Numbered from the stretch's first letter, positions 29,989-38,575 are shown. The stretch is 64,000 bases of DNA from Micromonospora rhizosphaerae (GCF_900091465.1 NZ_FMHV01000002.1:4464001-4528000), one strand, 5' to 3'. Made by a program: numbers and translations. The notes: a model not told the origin generated them from the letters alone.

Positions 29989-30498
29989 TCATTCCCCGGT
30001 CCGTCCGTCGATCAGCTCGCGGACGATGTCGAGGTGGCCGGCGTGCCGGGCATACTCCTGGAGCACGTGGAAGAGGATCGCGGCCAGCGTCGGCCGGCTC
30101 GCCTCGTCGGTGAACCGCCCGCCGAGCGCGGCGGGGCTGTGCAGCGTGGCCGACTCGACGATCTCCCGGGTCCGTGCCCCGTTGCGGCGCAAAGCCTCCA
30201 CCAGGTCGGCGACGGTCTCGTCTGGGCGGACGTGCCAGCGGCCCTGCGCGTGGTCGCCCCACGGGTCCGGCACCTGCTCGCCGAGGAACCCCCACACCAG
30301 CCAGCGCCGCTCCATGAACGTCAGGTGCTTGACCAGTTCGACGGGGGTCCAGCCGGAGGGCACCCGGGTGGAGCGCGCCTGCGCGTCGGTCAGCCCGGCC
30401 AGCCGGTCGGCGACGGTCTCCCGGTAGTAGTCGAGGTAGCTGAGGAAGTGTGCGGGCACGTCCGACGACGGGCCCGGCTCCGGGAACGGCACGCTCAT
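29989..30498 (-). CDS. DinB-family protein
   Basis: This 169-residue four-helix-bundle protein is of the DinB/DUF664 type. The metal-binding histidines are seen in VKHLTFMERRW and in the terminal HVLQEYARHAGHLDIVREL. In actinomycetes this superfamily includes mycothiol-dependent transferases and hydrolases, but the substrate is usually unknown. The ATG at 30498 was chosen from the start of the conserved sequence. No clear operon partner. Confidence 0.8.
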   Translation of the reverse strand: MSVPFPEPGPSSDVPAHFLSYLDYYRETVADRLAGLTDAQARSTRVPSGWTPVELVKHLTFMERRWLVWGFLGEQVPDPWGDHAQGRWHVRPDETVADLVEALRRNGARTREIVESATLHSPAALGGRFTDEASRPTLAAILFHVLQEYARHAGHLDIVRELIDGRTGE

Positions 30499-30524
30499 GG
30501 CCGGCAGTATGGCTGGGAGCACCG

Positions 30525-30614
30525 ACGCTGTGGCGGGCGGTGCGCTACCGCGAACGGTACCTGCCCGGCCAGGAGCTGTACCGGGCCGAGGCGCGACCGC
30601 TGGAGCGAGCGGAC
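30525..30614 (+). pseudogene. Remnant of a uridine-kinase-like gene
   Basis: A short in-frame segment reads LWRAVRYRERYLPGQELYRA followed by EARPLERAD. This closely resembles the conserved C-terminal region of actinobacterial uridine/nucleoside kinases, where the sequence RRYLPGQRLY is followed by an ADVVVDN ending. There is no P-loop, start codon or matching upstream sequence, so only a decayed fragment remains in this 235-bp gap. Confidence 0.4.
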
Positions 30615-30733
30615 CGTCGGCCAGCCGCCACTCTTCGACCGGGCGGTGGTCGCCGCCGCTTATGCCGACCCCGCACCGGTCGCGGAGCCCTCGCCGGCGA
30701 CCGTCGCCTAGGGTGGTGAGGATCGGAGGAGGC

Positions 30734-31693
30734 ATGGTGCCGTCGCTCGCCGTACCGCCGCTGTTCGCCGCGCTCAGCGACGCCCGCAGCGTCCTGATCG
30801 CCGGGGCGGGCGGCGGCTTCGACGTGTATGCCGGCCTGCCGCTGGCCGTCTCGCTGCTCGACGCCGGCCGGCGGGCGCACCTGGCCAACCTCTCCTTCTC
30901 CGAACTCGAGCTGCTCGAGCCGGGCGCCTGGGCGGCCGAGAACCTCGCCGCGGTCACCCCGGACACCGCAGGCCTGGACGACTACTTCCCCGAGCGGGCG
31001 CTGGCCCGCTGGCTCGCCGCGCACGATCTGCCGTCCACCGTGTACGCCTTCCCGAAGACCGGGGTGCAGCCGCTCCGGGCCGCGTACCGCCACCTGGTCG
31101 ACACGCTCGCCGTGGACGCCGTGGTTCTGATCGACGGGGGCACCGACATCCTGATGCGCGGCGACGAGGCGGGGCTCGGCACCCCGGTGGAGGACATGAC
31201 CAGCCTGGCCGCCGTCGCCGGCCTGGACGTGCCGGTGCGGCTGGTCGTCTGCCTCGGCTTCGGCATCGACGCGTACCACGGGGTCAACCACACCCAGGTG
31301 CTGGAGAACATCGCCGCCCTCGACCGGGACGGCGCCTACCTGGGTGCCCTCTCCATCCCGAACACCAGCCGCGAAGCCGAGCTGTACCGGGACGCCGTCG
31401 CGTACGGGCAGGAAGCCACGCCGCTGCTGCCCAGTATCGTGCACGGCCAGATCGCCGCCGCCACCCGCGGCGCGTCCGGGGACCTCCACGTCACCCCGCG
31501 TACCCGGGGCAGCACCCTGTTCGTCAACCCGCTGATGGCGGTCTACTTCAGCTTCGACCTGGCCGGGCTCGCCCGCCGGTCGCTCTATCTGGATCGGTTG
31601 GAGGACACGTACGGCAGGCGGCAGGTGGCGTCCCGGATCGAGGCGTTCCGCGAGGAGGTCGAGCCGCGGGCGCCCCGGGCCTTCCCGCACTGA
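30734..31693 (+). CDS. DUF1152 family protein
   Basis: This 319-residue protein has a Rossmann-like Gly-rich start (SVLIAGAGGGFDVYAGLPLA) and a conserved VLIDGGTDILMRGDEAGLGT centre, both typical of DUF1152 proteins. The function of the family is not known; the glycine-rich loop suggests nucleotide binding. GGAGGAGG precedes the ATG at 30734, and a TAGGGT -10 element lies about 20 bases upstream. Stands alone on its transcript. Confidence 0.82.
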   Translation: MVPSLAVPPLFAALSDARSVLIAGAGGGFDVYAGLPLAVSLLDAGRRAHLANLSFSELELLEPGAWAAENLAAVTPDTAGLDDYFPERALARWLAAHDLPSTVYAFPKTGVQPLRAAYRHLVDTLAVDAVVLIDGGTDILMRGDEAGLGTPVEDMTSLAAVAGLDVPVRLVVCLGFGIDAYHGVNHTQVLENIAALDRDGAYLGALSIPNTSREAELYRDAVAYGQEATPLLPSIVHGQIAAATRGASGDLHVTPRTRGSTLFVNPLMAVYFSFDLAGLARRSLYLDRLEDTYGRRQVASRIEAFREEVEPRAPRAFPH

Positions 31694-31902
31694 CGGTTGT
31701 GCGGCCCGCTCCATTACGTAGCGTAGTGCCGTCCGCCAGTCGGTGCGCCCGGCTGGGCAAATCGGTGGTTACCGGATAACTCGTGGCGTTCCTGACTACG
31801 GTATGTGCGGAGGCGGTCAGCGGAAGCTGCCTCGGCCGTGAGCCCGGACGGCCCGGCGACGGTGGGCTGGCCGAGAAGGGCCGATCGCTGGAGGCGATGC
31901 CG

Positions 31903-33864
31903 GTGACGATGGAAGCAGAGCGCACGCTGCACCAGAAGGAGATGACCCAGCTTGGTGAGCTTGCCGCCCAGCTACGGGTGGACGCGATCCGCTGCAGCAC
32001 CAGGGCCGGGTCCGGGCATCCGACCTCGAGCCTGTCCGCCGCCGACCTGCTCGCGGTGCTGATCTCCCGGCACCTGCGGTACGACTGGACGGACCCGCGC
32101 AGTCGCTTCAACGACCACCTGATCTTCTCCAAGGGCCACGCCTCGCCGCTGCTGTACGCGGTCTTCAAGGCGGTCGGTGCGATCACCGACCAGGAGCTGG
32201 TCGACACCTACCGGCAGTTCGGGTCACGCCTGCAGGGACATCCCACGCCGGCGTTGCCCTGGGTCGACATCGCCACCGGATCGCTCGGTCAGGGACTGCC
32301 CGTCGGTGTCGGGATCGCCCTGGCCGGCCGGTACCTCGATCAGCTGCCGTTCCATGTGTGGGCGGTGTGCGGCGACAGCGAAACGGCCGAGGGCTCGATC
32401 TGGGAGGCACTGGACAAGGCCGGCCACTACGGGCTGCACAACCTCACCGCGATTGTGGACGTGAACCGGTTCGGCCAGCGGGGGCCGACCGAGTTGGAAT
32501 GGGACCTGGACACCTATCGGCGGCGCGTCGAGGCGTTCGGCTGCCAGGCGATCGTCATCGACGGCCACGACCTGGCCGCGATCGACGAGGCGCTGGGCCG
32601 GGCCCGGCAGGCGACGGGCCCGACGGTGGTCCTCGCCCGAACGCTCAAGGGCAAGGGCGTACCCGAGGTAGAGAACCAGCCGGGATGGCATGGCAAGCCG
32701 CTGAAGCCCGAGGTTGCCGAGCGGGCCATCAACGCTCTCGGCGGGGTACGGCAGATCCACGTGACCAGCCCGCGGCCCGAGGCCGCCCCGCCCGCCAAGG
32801 CCCCCGCCGCCCAGGCTCCGACCGCCGAGGCTCCGCCCACCGAGGCTCCGCCCGCCGCAGCGCCTGCCGCCGAGGCCCCGCCCGCCGAGGCGCCCACCGG
32901 CAAGCCGCCTACGATGCCGCGGTACGACAAGGGGGCGAAGGTGGCCACCCGGAACGCGTACGGTGAGGCGTTGCGCGCGCTGGGCTCGCGGCCGGACGTG
33001 GTGGCCCTGGACGGCGAGGTCAGCGACTCCACCCGCGCGGACAAGTTCAGCGAGGCGTACCCGGACCGGTTCTTCGAGATGTTCATCTCGGAACAGCAAC
33101 TGGTCGCCGCCGCGGTCGGGCTGCAGGTGCGCGGCTACCGACCCTTCGCCGCGACCTTCGCGGCGTTCTGCTCCCGCGCCTACGACTTCATCCGCATGGC
33201 CGGCATCTCCCAGGCCAACATCGCCCTGTGCGGGTCCCACGCCGGGGTGGAGATCGGGGCGGACGGTCCCTCGCAGATGGGGCTGGAGGACCTGGCGGCC
33301 ATGCGCGCCGTGCAGGGGTCGACGGTTCTCTATCCCAGCGACGCCGTGTCGTGCGCCGCCCTCGTCAGCCAGATGGTCGACCGCAAGGGCGTCAACTACC
33401 TGCGCATGACCCGCGGCAAGTACCCCGTGCTCTACGACAACGAGGACTCCTTCCCGGTCGGCGGCAGCAAGGTGCTGCGCGGTGCCGAGGACGACCACGT
33501 CGCGCTCATCGGTGCCGGGGTGACGGTGCACAACTGCCTCGCCGCCGCCGACGAGTTGGCGCGCGAGGGAGTCAAGGCCCGGGTCATCGACCTCTATTCG
33601 GTCAAGCCACTGGACCGGGAGCGGTTGCTCGACGCCGTCCGGGTCACCGAGGGCCGGCTGGTGGTGGTCGAGGACCACTACCCGGAGGGTGGCCTCGGCT
33701 CCGCCGTCCTCGAATCGCTGGCCGACCTCGCCGAGCCGGTGCGGGTGACCCACCTGGCCGTGCGCGGGCTGCCCACCTCCGGGACGTCCACCGAGCTGAT
33801 GGACCAGGCAGGGATCGGGGTGCGGGCGATCGCCAGCGCGGCGCGCGCCGCGCTGACCCGCTGA
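31903..33864 (+). CDS. Transketolase with a Pro/Ala-rich inter-domain linker
   Basis: This thiamine-diphosphate enzyme of about 653 residues transfers two-carbon units between sugar phosphates. The N-terminal half (residues 1-285) has the cofactor motif in CGDSETAEGSIWEALDKAG and HPTSSLSAADLLAVL. The C-terminal half (345-653) has the pyrimidine-binding and transketolase C domains (MFISEQQLVAAAVGLQ, LIGAGVTVHNCLAA). Between them lie about 55 residues of PPAEAP-type repeats. The two halves resemble the split archaeal-type transketolase subunits fused into one chain. GTG 31903 was chosen because GGAGG sits 8 nt before it; ATG 31897 and ATG 31909 are alternatives. Some subfamily members are dihydroxyacetone or transketolase-like with other donors. 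Confidence 0.85.
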   Translation: MTMEAERTLHQKEMTQLGELAAQLRVDAIRCSTRAGSGHPTSSLSAADLLAVLISRHLRYDWTDPRSRFNDHLIFSKGHASPLLYAVFKAVGAITDQELVDTYRQFGSRLQGHPTPALPWVDIATGSLGQGLPVGVGIALAGRYLDQLPFHVWAVCGDSETAEGSIWEALDKAGHYGLHNLTAIVDVNRFGQRGPTELEWDLDTYRRRVEAFGCQAIVIDGHDLAAIDEALGRARQATGPTVVLARTLKGKGVPEVENQPGWHGKPLKPEVAERAINALGGVRQIHVTSPRPEAAPPAKAPAAQAPTAEAPPTEAPPAAAPAAEAPPAEAPTGKPPTMPRYDKGAKVATRNAYGEALRALGSRPDVVALDGEVSDSTRADKFSEAYPDRFFEMFISEQQLVAAAVGLQVRGYRPFAATFAAFCSRAYDFIRMAGISQANIALCGSHAGVEIGADGPSQMGLEDLAAMRAVQGSTVLYPSDAVSCAALVSQMVDRKGVNYLRMTRGKYPVLYDNEDSFPVGGSKVLRGAEDDHVALIGAGVTVHNCLAAADELAREGVKARVIDLYSVKPLDRERLLDAVRVTEGRLVVVEDHYPEGGLGSAVLESLADLAEPVRVTHLAVRGLPTSGTSTELMDQAGIGVRAIASAARAALTR

Positions 33865-33940
33865 CCTGCCGTGCGGAGCTACCCGCGCTCGGGGAAACCA
33901 CGGCGCGTCCACTGCGGGCTGACCAGCTGAAACCCGGTCC

Positions 33941-33979
33941 GGTTCTGCCGGCGGAACCGATGGTTCCGGCGGCAGAACC
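33941..33979. terminator. Long inverted repeat downstream of the transketolase gene
   Basis: Two 18-nt arms (GGTTCTGCCGGCGGAACC and its near-complement, one mismatch) surround a 3-nt loop, GAT. The hairpin is 77 nt past the stop codon and ends 10 nt before the promoter of the next gene. It may terminate transketolase transcription. Without a U-tract it could also be an operator for the downstream promoter. Confidence 0.5.
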
Positions 33980-33988
33980 CGATATCCG

Positions 33989-34017
33989 TTGGTTTCCCTG
34001 TCTGCTCCGCCTATGGT
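33989..34017 (+). promoter_or_regulatory. Predicted promoter of the DksA-like gene
   Basis: TTGGTT and TATGGT are separated by 17 bp, close to the housekeeping consensus. Transcription would begin near 34024, leaving a leader of about 260 nt before the coding region. Confidence 0.45.
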
Positions 34018-34220
34018 GGGTGGGTGTCTCCGGCCGGGCAGCTGACCCCCGCCGCCGTCACCGCGGCGGCGGCTTTCGCTGCGCGCCGGCACCACCGTTC
34101 CCTTGCGGCGCGGTCCATGCGCCACTCGACCGCGCCGGCGCTCGGCGCCGCGCCCACCTACGGGCTGCCGAGCCCGATCCCCAGCCGGCGTGGCCCTCCG
34201 GGATTTCCCTTCCTCCCGAG

Positions 34221-34289
34221 ATGAACGGCCACCAGGGCGAAGCTATCCAGCTTCGGCCCTTTTTCTTTTTCCAGAAGGGATCGACGTGA
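34221..34289 (+). other. Possible 22-codon upstream ORF overlapping the DksA-like start
   Basis: From an ATG at 34221 the frame encodes MNGHQGEAIQLRPFFFFQKG then ST and a TGA that overlaps the GTG of the next gene. Four Phe codons coincide with the terminator U-tract. There is no clear ribosome site, so translation is uncertain. Confidence 0.3.
34234..34270 (+). terminator. Intrinsic terminator in the leader of the DksA-like gene
   Basis: An 11-bp stem (AGGGCGAAGCT with AGCTTCGGCCCT, one bulged C) with an ATCC loop runs into TTTTTCTTTTT. This is the most canonical intrinsic terminator in the window, yet it ends only 15 nt before the GTG start of a gene on the same strand, which suggests conditional read-through. 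Confidence 0.75.
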
Positions 34290-34609
34290 GCACCGGAACC
34301 AGGGACACCAGGAATCAGCAGTGGCTCACCGAGCTGCGAACCACGCTGACGAACGAGTTCGAGGCGCAGACGGCGCAACTGACCCAACTGACCGCGGACA
34401 CCGGCGATCCGGCCGAGGCGCACACCCAGGCAGCGCTGATCGCCGCCACCCGGCAGAGCCTGGAGCAGATCAGCGACGCGCTGCGACGCATCGCTGACGG
34501 CAGCTACGGTAGCTGCGAGAAGTGCGGCGGGCAGATTCCCCCGGCACGGCTGGAGGTCCTGCCGCAAGCCCGGTTCTGCGTGCCCTGCCAGGAGAAGCAG
34601 AACCGCTGA
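34286..34609 (+). CDS. TraR/DksA-type zinc finger protein
   Basis: This 107-residue protein has an N-terminal helical hairpin and a C4 zinc finger at the C-terminus, CEKCGGQIPPARLEVLP followed by FCVPC. DksA-like proteins enter the RNA polymerase secondary channel; short actinobacterial members are less studied. The GTG at 34286 has AGAAGGGA upstream. Its leader contains a strong terminator just before the start, so expression is probably controlled by read-through. Confidence 0.85.
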   Translation: MSTGTRDTRNQQWLTELRTTLTNEFEAQTAQLTQLTADTGDPAEAHTQAALIAATRQSLEQISDALRRIADGSYGSCEKCGGQIPPARLEVLPQARFCVPCQEKQNR

Positions 34610-34615
34610 CCTGCC

Positions 34616-34675
34616 GTGTGCTGAGGCACCGGGCCGCCGGGCCGCCGGCCGAGGCGGTCCGGTACCTCGGCACAC
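34616..34675. terminator. Hairpin between convergent DksA-like and small hydrophilic protein genes
   Basis: Seventeen-nt arms at 34616-34632 and 34659-34675 pair at 15 of 17 positions, with a 26-nt GC-rich interior that can also fold. It sits right after one stop and before the other. Confidence 0.55.
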
Positions 34676-34685
34676 CCGGTGCGGT

Positions 34686-34898
34686 CTAGGCAGGCGGGGC
34701 CGGCGGTGCGATCCGCCTGCCCGACGCTTCCGCGCTACGCCACGTCGGTTCCTGCTCGGTCGGTGCGGTGTCGGGTGTCCGGGCGTCGTCGTCGGTCATC
34801 GCATCATTCGTCAGACTGTCGTCCTCGCGTTGCCGGTGCCCCGCCTCACCTGGGCGCTCCTGGGTCTCCGCGCCTCTGTCGTCCGAGTTCTGCCGCAT
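34686..34898 (-). CDS. Small hydrophilic hypothetical protein
   Basis: A 70-residue protein rich in Asp, Glu, Arg and Thr with no hydrophobic segment (MRQNSDDRGAETQERPGEAG), probably disordered. It is supported by a GGGGAGG ribosome site 9 nt before the ATG at 34898 and by a hairpin after its stop. No family recognised. Upstream, 34899-35118 holds only the promoter regions of this gene and of the M24 peptidase. Confidence 0.5.
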   Translation of the reverse strand: MRQNSDDRGAETQERPGEAGHRQREDDSLTNDAMTDDDARTPDTAPTEQEPTWRSAEASGRRIAPPAPPA

Positions 34899-35118
34899 TG
34901 CGGGCTCGCCTCCCCTTCCCACGGGTGCGCGGTGACATGACCTGCGCGGGCCGTCGATGCGGCCGCCATCAACATGCTCCTGACTGTTGGGGGGGTCCTG
35001 GCTCGTTCCCGCCACCGCGGGCGCCAAACGCGGCGGGAGGTCGGGCCCGGCTCCGAAGCGTCCCTGCGGGTGAGAACCGGGCATGGGCCGACGCCCAAAC
35101 GACCGTTAAGCTGACGGG

Positions 35119-36234
35119 GTGGGACTCGACGAGCTCTATCCGGCCGACCGGCTGGCCGCCGCGCAGCGCGCCACCGCCGCCGCCGGCCTCGACGCGCTGC
35201 TGCTCACCCCCGGCTCGGACCTGCGCTATCTGACCGGCTACGACGCGCACGCCAGCGAGCGGCTGACCTGCCTGGTGCTGCCCGCACACGGCGAGCCGAC
35301 CCTGATCGTGCCCACCCTCGAACGCCCCGCCGCGGAGGCGTCACCCGCGCCGGCCACCGGGGTCCGGATCGTCGACCACGCCGACGGGACCGACCCGTAC
35401 CCCCTCGTGCGCACCGCGCTGCCCGGCCCGGCGACCGCCGTCGGGCTGGCCGACCGGATGTGGGCCGAGCAGGTCCTCGCGCTGCGAGCGACCCTGCCCG
35501 ACGCGGACCAGCGGCTGGCCGGCGAGGTGCTGGGGGAGCTGCGGATCCGCAAGTCGCCGGCCGAGGTCGCGGCCCTGGCCGAGGCGGGCGCGGCGATCGA
35601 CGCGGTGCACGCCCGGATGGGGGAGTGGCTGCGCCCCGGCCGCACCGAGGCCGAGGTGGCCACCGACATCGCCGCGGCGATCCGGGAGGCCGGCCACGTG
35701 ACGGTCGACTTCGTCATCGTCGCCGCCGGACCGAACGGCGCCAGCCCGCACCACGGCACCTCCGACCGGCCGATCGGCACCGGCGAGCCGGTGGTGGTGG
35801 ACATCGGCGGCACCATGCCCTCGGGCTACCGCTCCGACTGCACCCGCACGTACGTCGCCGGCGGCCCCGCGCCGGCCGAGTTCACCGACTACTACGCCGC
35901 GCTGCACGAGGCGCAGCGGGCGGCGGTCGCTGCGGTGCGGCCCGGGGTCAGCGCCGAGGCGGTCGACGCGGTGGCCCGCGACATCATCGCCGCCGCCGGC
36001 TACGGCGACGCCTTCCTGCACCGCACCGGCCACGGCATCGGGCTCGACGGCCACGAGGAGCCGTACGTCGTCGCCGGCAACCCCCGGCCGCTCGAGGCCG
36101 GCATGGCCTTCTCCATCGAACCCGGCATCTACCTCGCGGGGCGACACGGCGCCCGGATCGAGGACATCGTCGTCTGCACAACGGACGGCGTGCAACGGCT
36201 CAACACCACCCCCACGGAGCTCATCGCGCTATGA
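35119..36234 (+). CDS. M24-family Xaa-Pro aminopeptidase
   Basis: This 371-residue cytosolic metallopeptidase has the creatinase-type N-terminal domain and the pita-bread catalytic domain. The five metal ligands are visible: two Asp in VVVDIGGTMPSGYRSDCTRT, His in GHGIGLDGHEEP, Glu in FSIEPGIYL and Glu in GARIEDIVV. It cleaves N-terminal residues before proline. A TAAGCT -10 element lies 7 nt before the GTG, so the message is probably leaderless. The stop overlaps the next start (ATGA). Confidence 0.88.
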   Translation: MGLDELYPADRLAAAQRATAAAGLDALLLTPGSDLRYLTGYDAHASERLTCLVLPAHGEPTLIVPTLERPAAEASPAPATGVRIVDHADGTDPYPLVRTALPGPATAVGLADRMWAEQVLALRATLPDADQRLAGEVLGELRIRKSPAEVAALAEAGAAIDAVHARMGEWLRPGRTEAEVATDIAAAIREAGHVTVDFVIVAAGPNGASPHHGTSDRPIGTGEPVVVDIGGTMPSGYRSDCTRTYVAGGPAPAEFTDYYAALHEAQRAAVAAVRPGVSAEAVDAVARDIIAAAGYGDAFLHRTGHGIGLDGHEEPYVVAGNPRPLEAGMAFSIEPGIYLAGRHGARIEDIVVCTTDGVQRLNTTPTELIAL

Positions 36235-37373
36235 CTGTCGACCGCATCCTCCCCACCGACGAGGCCCACGACCTGCTGGATCTCGCCACCGAACTCGCCG
36301 ACCGGGAGCTCGCCCCGAAGGCCGCCGGCTTCGAGGAGCGCGCCGAGTTCCCCCGGGAGGTGCTGCGCACCCTCGGCCGGGCCGGGCTGCTCGGCCTGCC
36401 GTACCCCGAGGAGCACGGCGGCGCCGCCCAGCCGTACGAGGTCTACCTGCAGGTACTGGAGATCCTGGCCAGCCACTGGCTCGCCGTCGCCGAGGCGGTC
36501 AGCGTGCACACCCTGTCCTGCTACCCGGTGGCCCAGTTCGGCACCGACGAGCAGCGGAAGCTGCTGCCGGACATGATCGGCGGGGAACTGCTCGGGGCGT
36601 ACTGCCTCTCCGAGCCGCAGGGCGGCTCGGACGCCGCCGCCCTGACCACGAAGGCGGTCCGCGACGGCGACTCGTACGTGGTCTCCGGCACCAAGGCGTG
36701 GATCACCCACGCCCGGGTCGCCGACTTCTACAACATCTTCTGCCGCACCGGCGGCCCCGGCCCGAAGGGCATCTCCTGCCTGCTGGCCGACCGGAACACG
36801 CCGGGCATCCACCCCCAGGCGGCGGAGCGCATGATGGGCCTGCACGCCTCCCCGGTGGCGCAGATCGCCTTCGACGACGCCCGGGTGCCGGCCGACCGGC
36901 TGATCGGCGGCGAGGGGATGGGCTTCACCATCGCCATGTCCGCCCTGGACTCCGGCCGCCTCGGCATCGCCGCGTGCGCGGTCGGCCTGGCCCAGGCCGC
37001 CCTGGATTACGCGATCGGCTACGCCAAGGAGCGGCGGCAGTTCGGCCAGCCGATCATCGACTTCCAGGGGCTCGGCTTCACCCTCGCCGACCACGCCACC
37101 CAGATCTCCGCCGCGCGCGCGCTGATGCTCGCCGCCGCCCGGCTGCGCGACGCCGGCCGGCCGTACTCGATCGAGGCGGCGAAGGCGAAGCTCTTCGCCA
37201 CTGACGTGGCGATGCGGGTGACCACCGACGGGGTGCAGGTGCTCGGCGGCGCCGGCTACGTCGCCGACCACCCGGTCGAGCGGTACATGCGCGAGGCGAA
37301 GGTGCTCCAGATCGTCGAGGGGACCAACCAGATCCAGCGGCTGGTCATCTCCCGCGCCCTTGCCCGTGGGTAG
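36231..37373 (+). CDS. Acyl-CoA dehydrogenase
   Basis: This 380-residue flavoprotein has the full acyl-CoA dehydrogenase fold: LLGAYCLSEPQGGSDAAAL, the FAD loop KAWITHARVADFY, and the C-terminal signature REAKVLQIVEGTNQIQRLVI, where the Glu of VEGTNQIQ is the usual catalytic base. It removes two hydrogens from acyl-CoA and passes electrons to ETF. It overlaps the peptidase gene by 4 bp, and an Lrp regulator follows, so a branched-chain or amino-acid-derived acyl-CoA is plausible but inferred. Confidence 0.9.
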   Translation: MTVDRILPTDEAHDLLDLATELADRELAPKAAGFEERAEFPREVLRTLGRAGLLGLPYPEEHGGAAQPYEVYLQVLEILASHWLAVAEAVSVHTLSCYPVAQFGTDEQRKLLPDMIGGELLGAYCLSEPQGGSDAAALTTKAVRDGDSYVVSGTKAWITHARVADFYNIFCRTGGPGPKGISCLLADRNTPGIHPQAAERMMGLHASPVAQIAFDDARVPADRLIGGEGMGFTIAMSALDSGRLGIAACAVGLAQAALDYAIGYAKERRQFGQPIIDFQGLGFTLADHATQISAARALMLAAARLRDAGRPYSIEAAKAKLFATDVAMRVTTDGVQVLGGAGYVADHPVERYMREAKVLQIVEGTNQIQRLVISRALARG

Positions 37374-37478
37374 CTCCGACCCCGGCACTGGTCGTCCGGG
37401 CCGGGGGCGGGACCGGACGCCGGAGGGCCGGCACGCCTCGACATCGCCCGGAAGAAATTCTGAGGGTAGGTTGCACCC

Positions 37479-37985
37479 GTGGAAGAGATCGACCGAGCCA
37501 TCATCGCCGCGCTGACCGCCGATGGACGCCTGTCCTACACGGACCTCGCCGAGAAGGTGGGGCTGTCGGTCTCGGCGGTGCACCAGCGGGTCCGGCGGCT
37601 GGAGCAGCGGGGCGTCATCAAGGGGTACGTCGCCCGCGTCTCGTTCGAGGCGCTTGACCTGCCGCTGACGGCGTTCGTGGCGATCCGGCCGTTCGACCCG
37701 TCGCAGCCGGACGACGCGCCCGAGCGGCTGGCTCACCTGCCGGAGATCGACTCGTGCTACTCGGTCGCGGGGGAGGACTTCTACCTGCTGCTGGTGCGGG
37801 TGGCCGGGCCGGCGGACCTGGAGCGGGTGCTCCAGGAGATCCGTACCGCCGCGAACGTCACCACCCGGACGACGGTGGTGCTCTCCACCCCGTACGAGAA
37901 CCGGCCGCCGAAGATTAGTGCCGAGTCCCAGGGACGGGGGCGGTCTCGGGCGGCGGCGGAGCCGGCTGGTTCCACCGCTGGATGA
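37479..37985 (+). CDS. Lrp/AsnC-family transcriptional regulator
   Basis: This 168-residue protein has the AsnC-type helix-turn-helix (IDRAIIAALTADGRLSYTDL, SVSAVHQRVRRLEQRGVIKG) and a C-terminal RAM ligand-binding domain (EIDSCYSVAGEDFYLLLVRV). Such regulators respond to amino acids. A TAGGTT -10 element lies 6 nt before the GTG, giving a leaderless message. The last 24 residues are Arg/Ala-rich and overlap the convergent phosphatase gene by 71 bp. Confidence 0.88.
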   Translation: MEEIDRAIIAALTADGRLSYTDLAEKVGLSVSAVHQRVRRLEQRGVIKGYVARVSFEALDLPLTAFVAIRPFDPSQPDDAPERLAHLPEIDSCYSVAGEDFYLLLVRVAGPADLERVLQEIRTAANVTTRTTVVLSTPYENRPPKISAESQGRGRSRAAAEPAGSTAG

Positions 37986-38526
37986 CCTGCCGTCCGTGCT
38001 CGTGACCGAGCACGCTGACCGTGGCGGTGTCCAGCCGCAGCCGCGCGCCGGCGGACGGGGGGAGGCAGATCCAGCGGGCGCCGAGCACCCGCAGGCTGTG
38101 CCCGTGGGCGACCACAGCGACGTTGCCCCCGTCGAGCAGGGGAGCGACCCGGGCGAGGACCCGGTCCAGGCGCTCCCCGACCTCCGCGGGTGACTCCCCG
38201 CCGGGGCAGCCGTCGGTCCAGAGGTTCCAGTGCGGGTTCTCCTCGTGGACGTCGGCGGTGGTGCGTCCCTCGTACTCGCCGTAGTTCCACTCGGCCAGGT
38301 CGGGGTCGGCGTCGTCGACGTCGAGGCCGGCCAGGTGCGCGGTGCGCAGCGCCCGTTGCCGGGGGCTGGACAGCACTCGGACGAACCGCCGGCCGGCGAG
38401 CATCGCGCCGAGTGCCCGGGCCTGTCGCTCGCCGTCCGGAGTGAGCTCCAGATCGGTGTACGAGGTGTGCCGGTGGCTGGCGCTCCAGGCGGTCTCGCCG
38501 TGCCGGATAAGCAGGATCTCTCCCAT
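37915..38526 (-). CDS. Histidine phosphatase family protein
   Basis: This 203-residue protein has the catalytic LIRHGETAW at residues 5-13, SSPRQRALRTA, EWNYGEYEG and the second His in VVAHGHSLRV. This is the phosphoglycerate-mutase-like superfamily, whose members dephosphorylate metabolites or proteins. The substrate is unknown. The gene is convergent with the Lrp regulator and overlaps its end. Confidence 0.87.
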   Translation of the reverse strand: MGEILLIRHGETAWSASHRHTSYTDLELTPDGERQARALGAMLAGRRFVRVLSSPRQRALRTAHLAGLDVDDADPDLAEWNYGEYEGRTTADVHEENPHWNLWTDGCPGGESPAEVGERLDRVLARVAPLLDGGNVAVVAHGHSLRVLGARWICLPPSAGARLRLDTATVSVLGHEHGRQVIQRWNQPAPPPPETAPVPGTRH

Positions 38527-38575
38527 TCGCCCAGTTAACCAGCACCATTGAGCTGCACTGGCGCTTCACCGTTCA

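Noticed and set aside
32770..32930. DNA tandem repeat or CRISPR-like array
   Set aside because: The repeats are imperfect 6-15 bp coding repeats within the transketolase linker; no spacer-repeat structure.
34221..34289. Classic Phe attenuator controlling the DksA-like gene
   Set aside because: The Phe codons lie in the U-tract after the hairpin, not before it, and no antiterminator was found, so a ribosome-stalling model of the pheA type does not fit; only simple read-through control is proposed.
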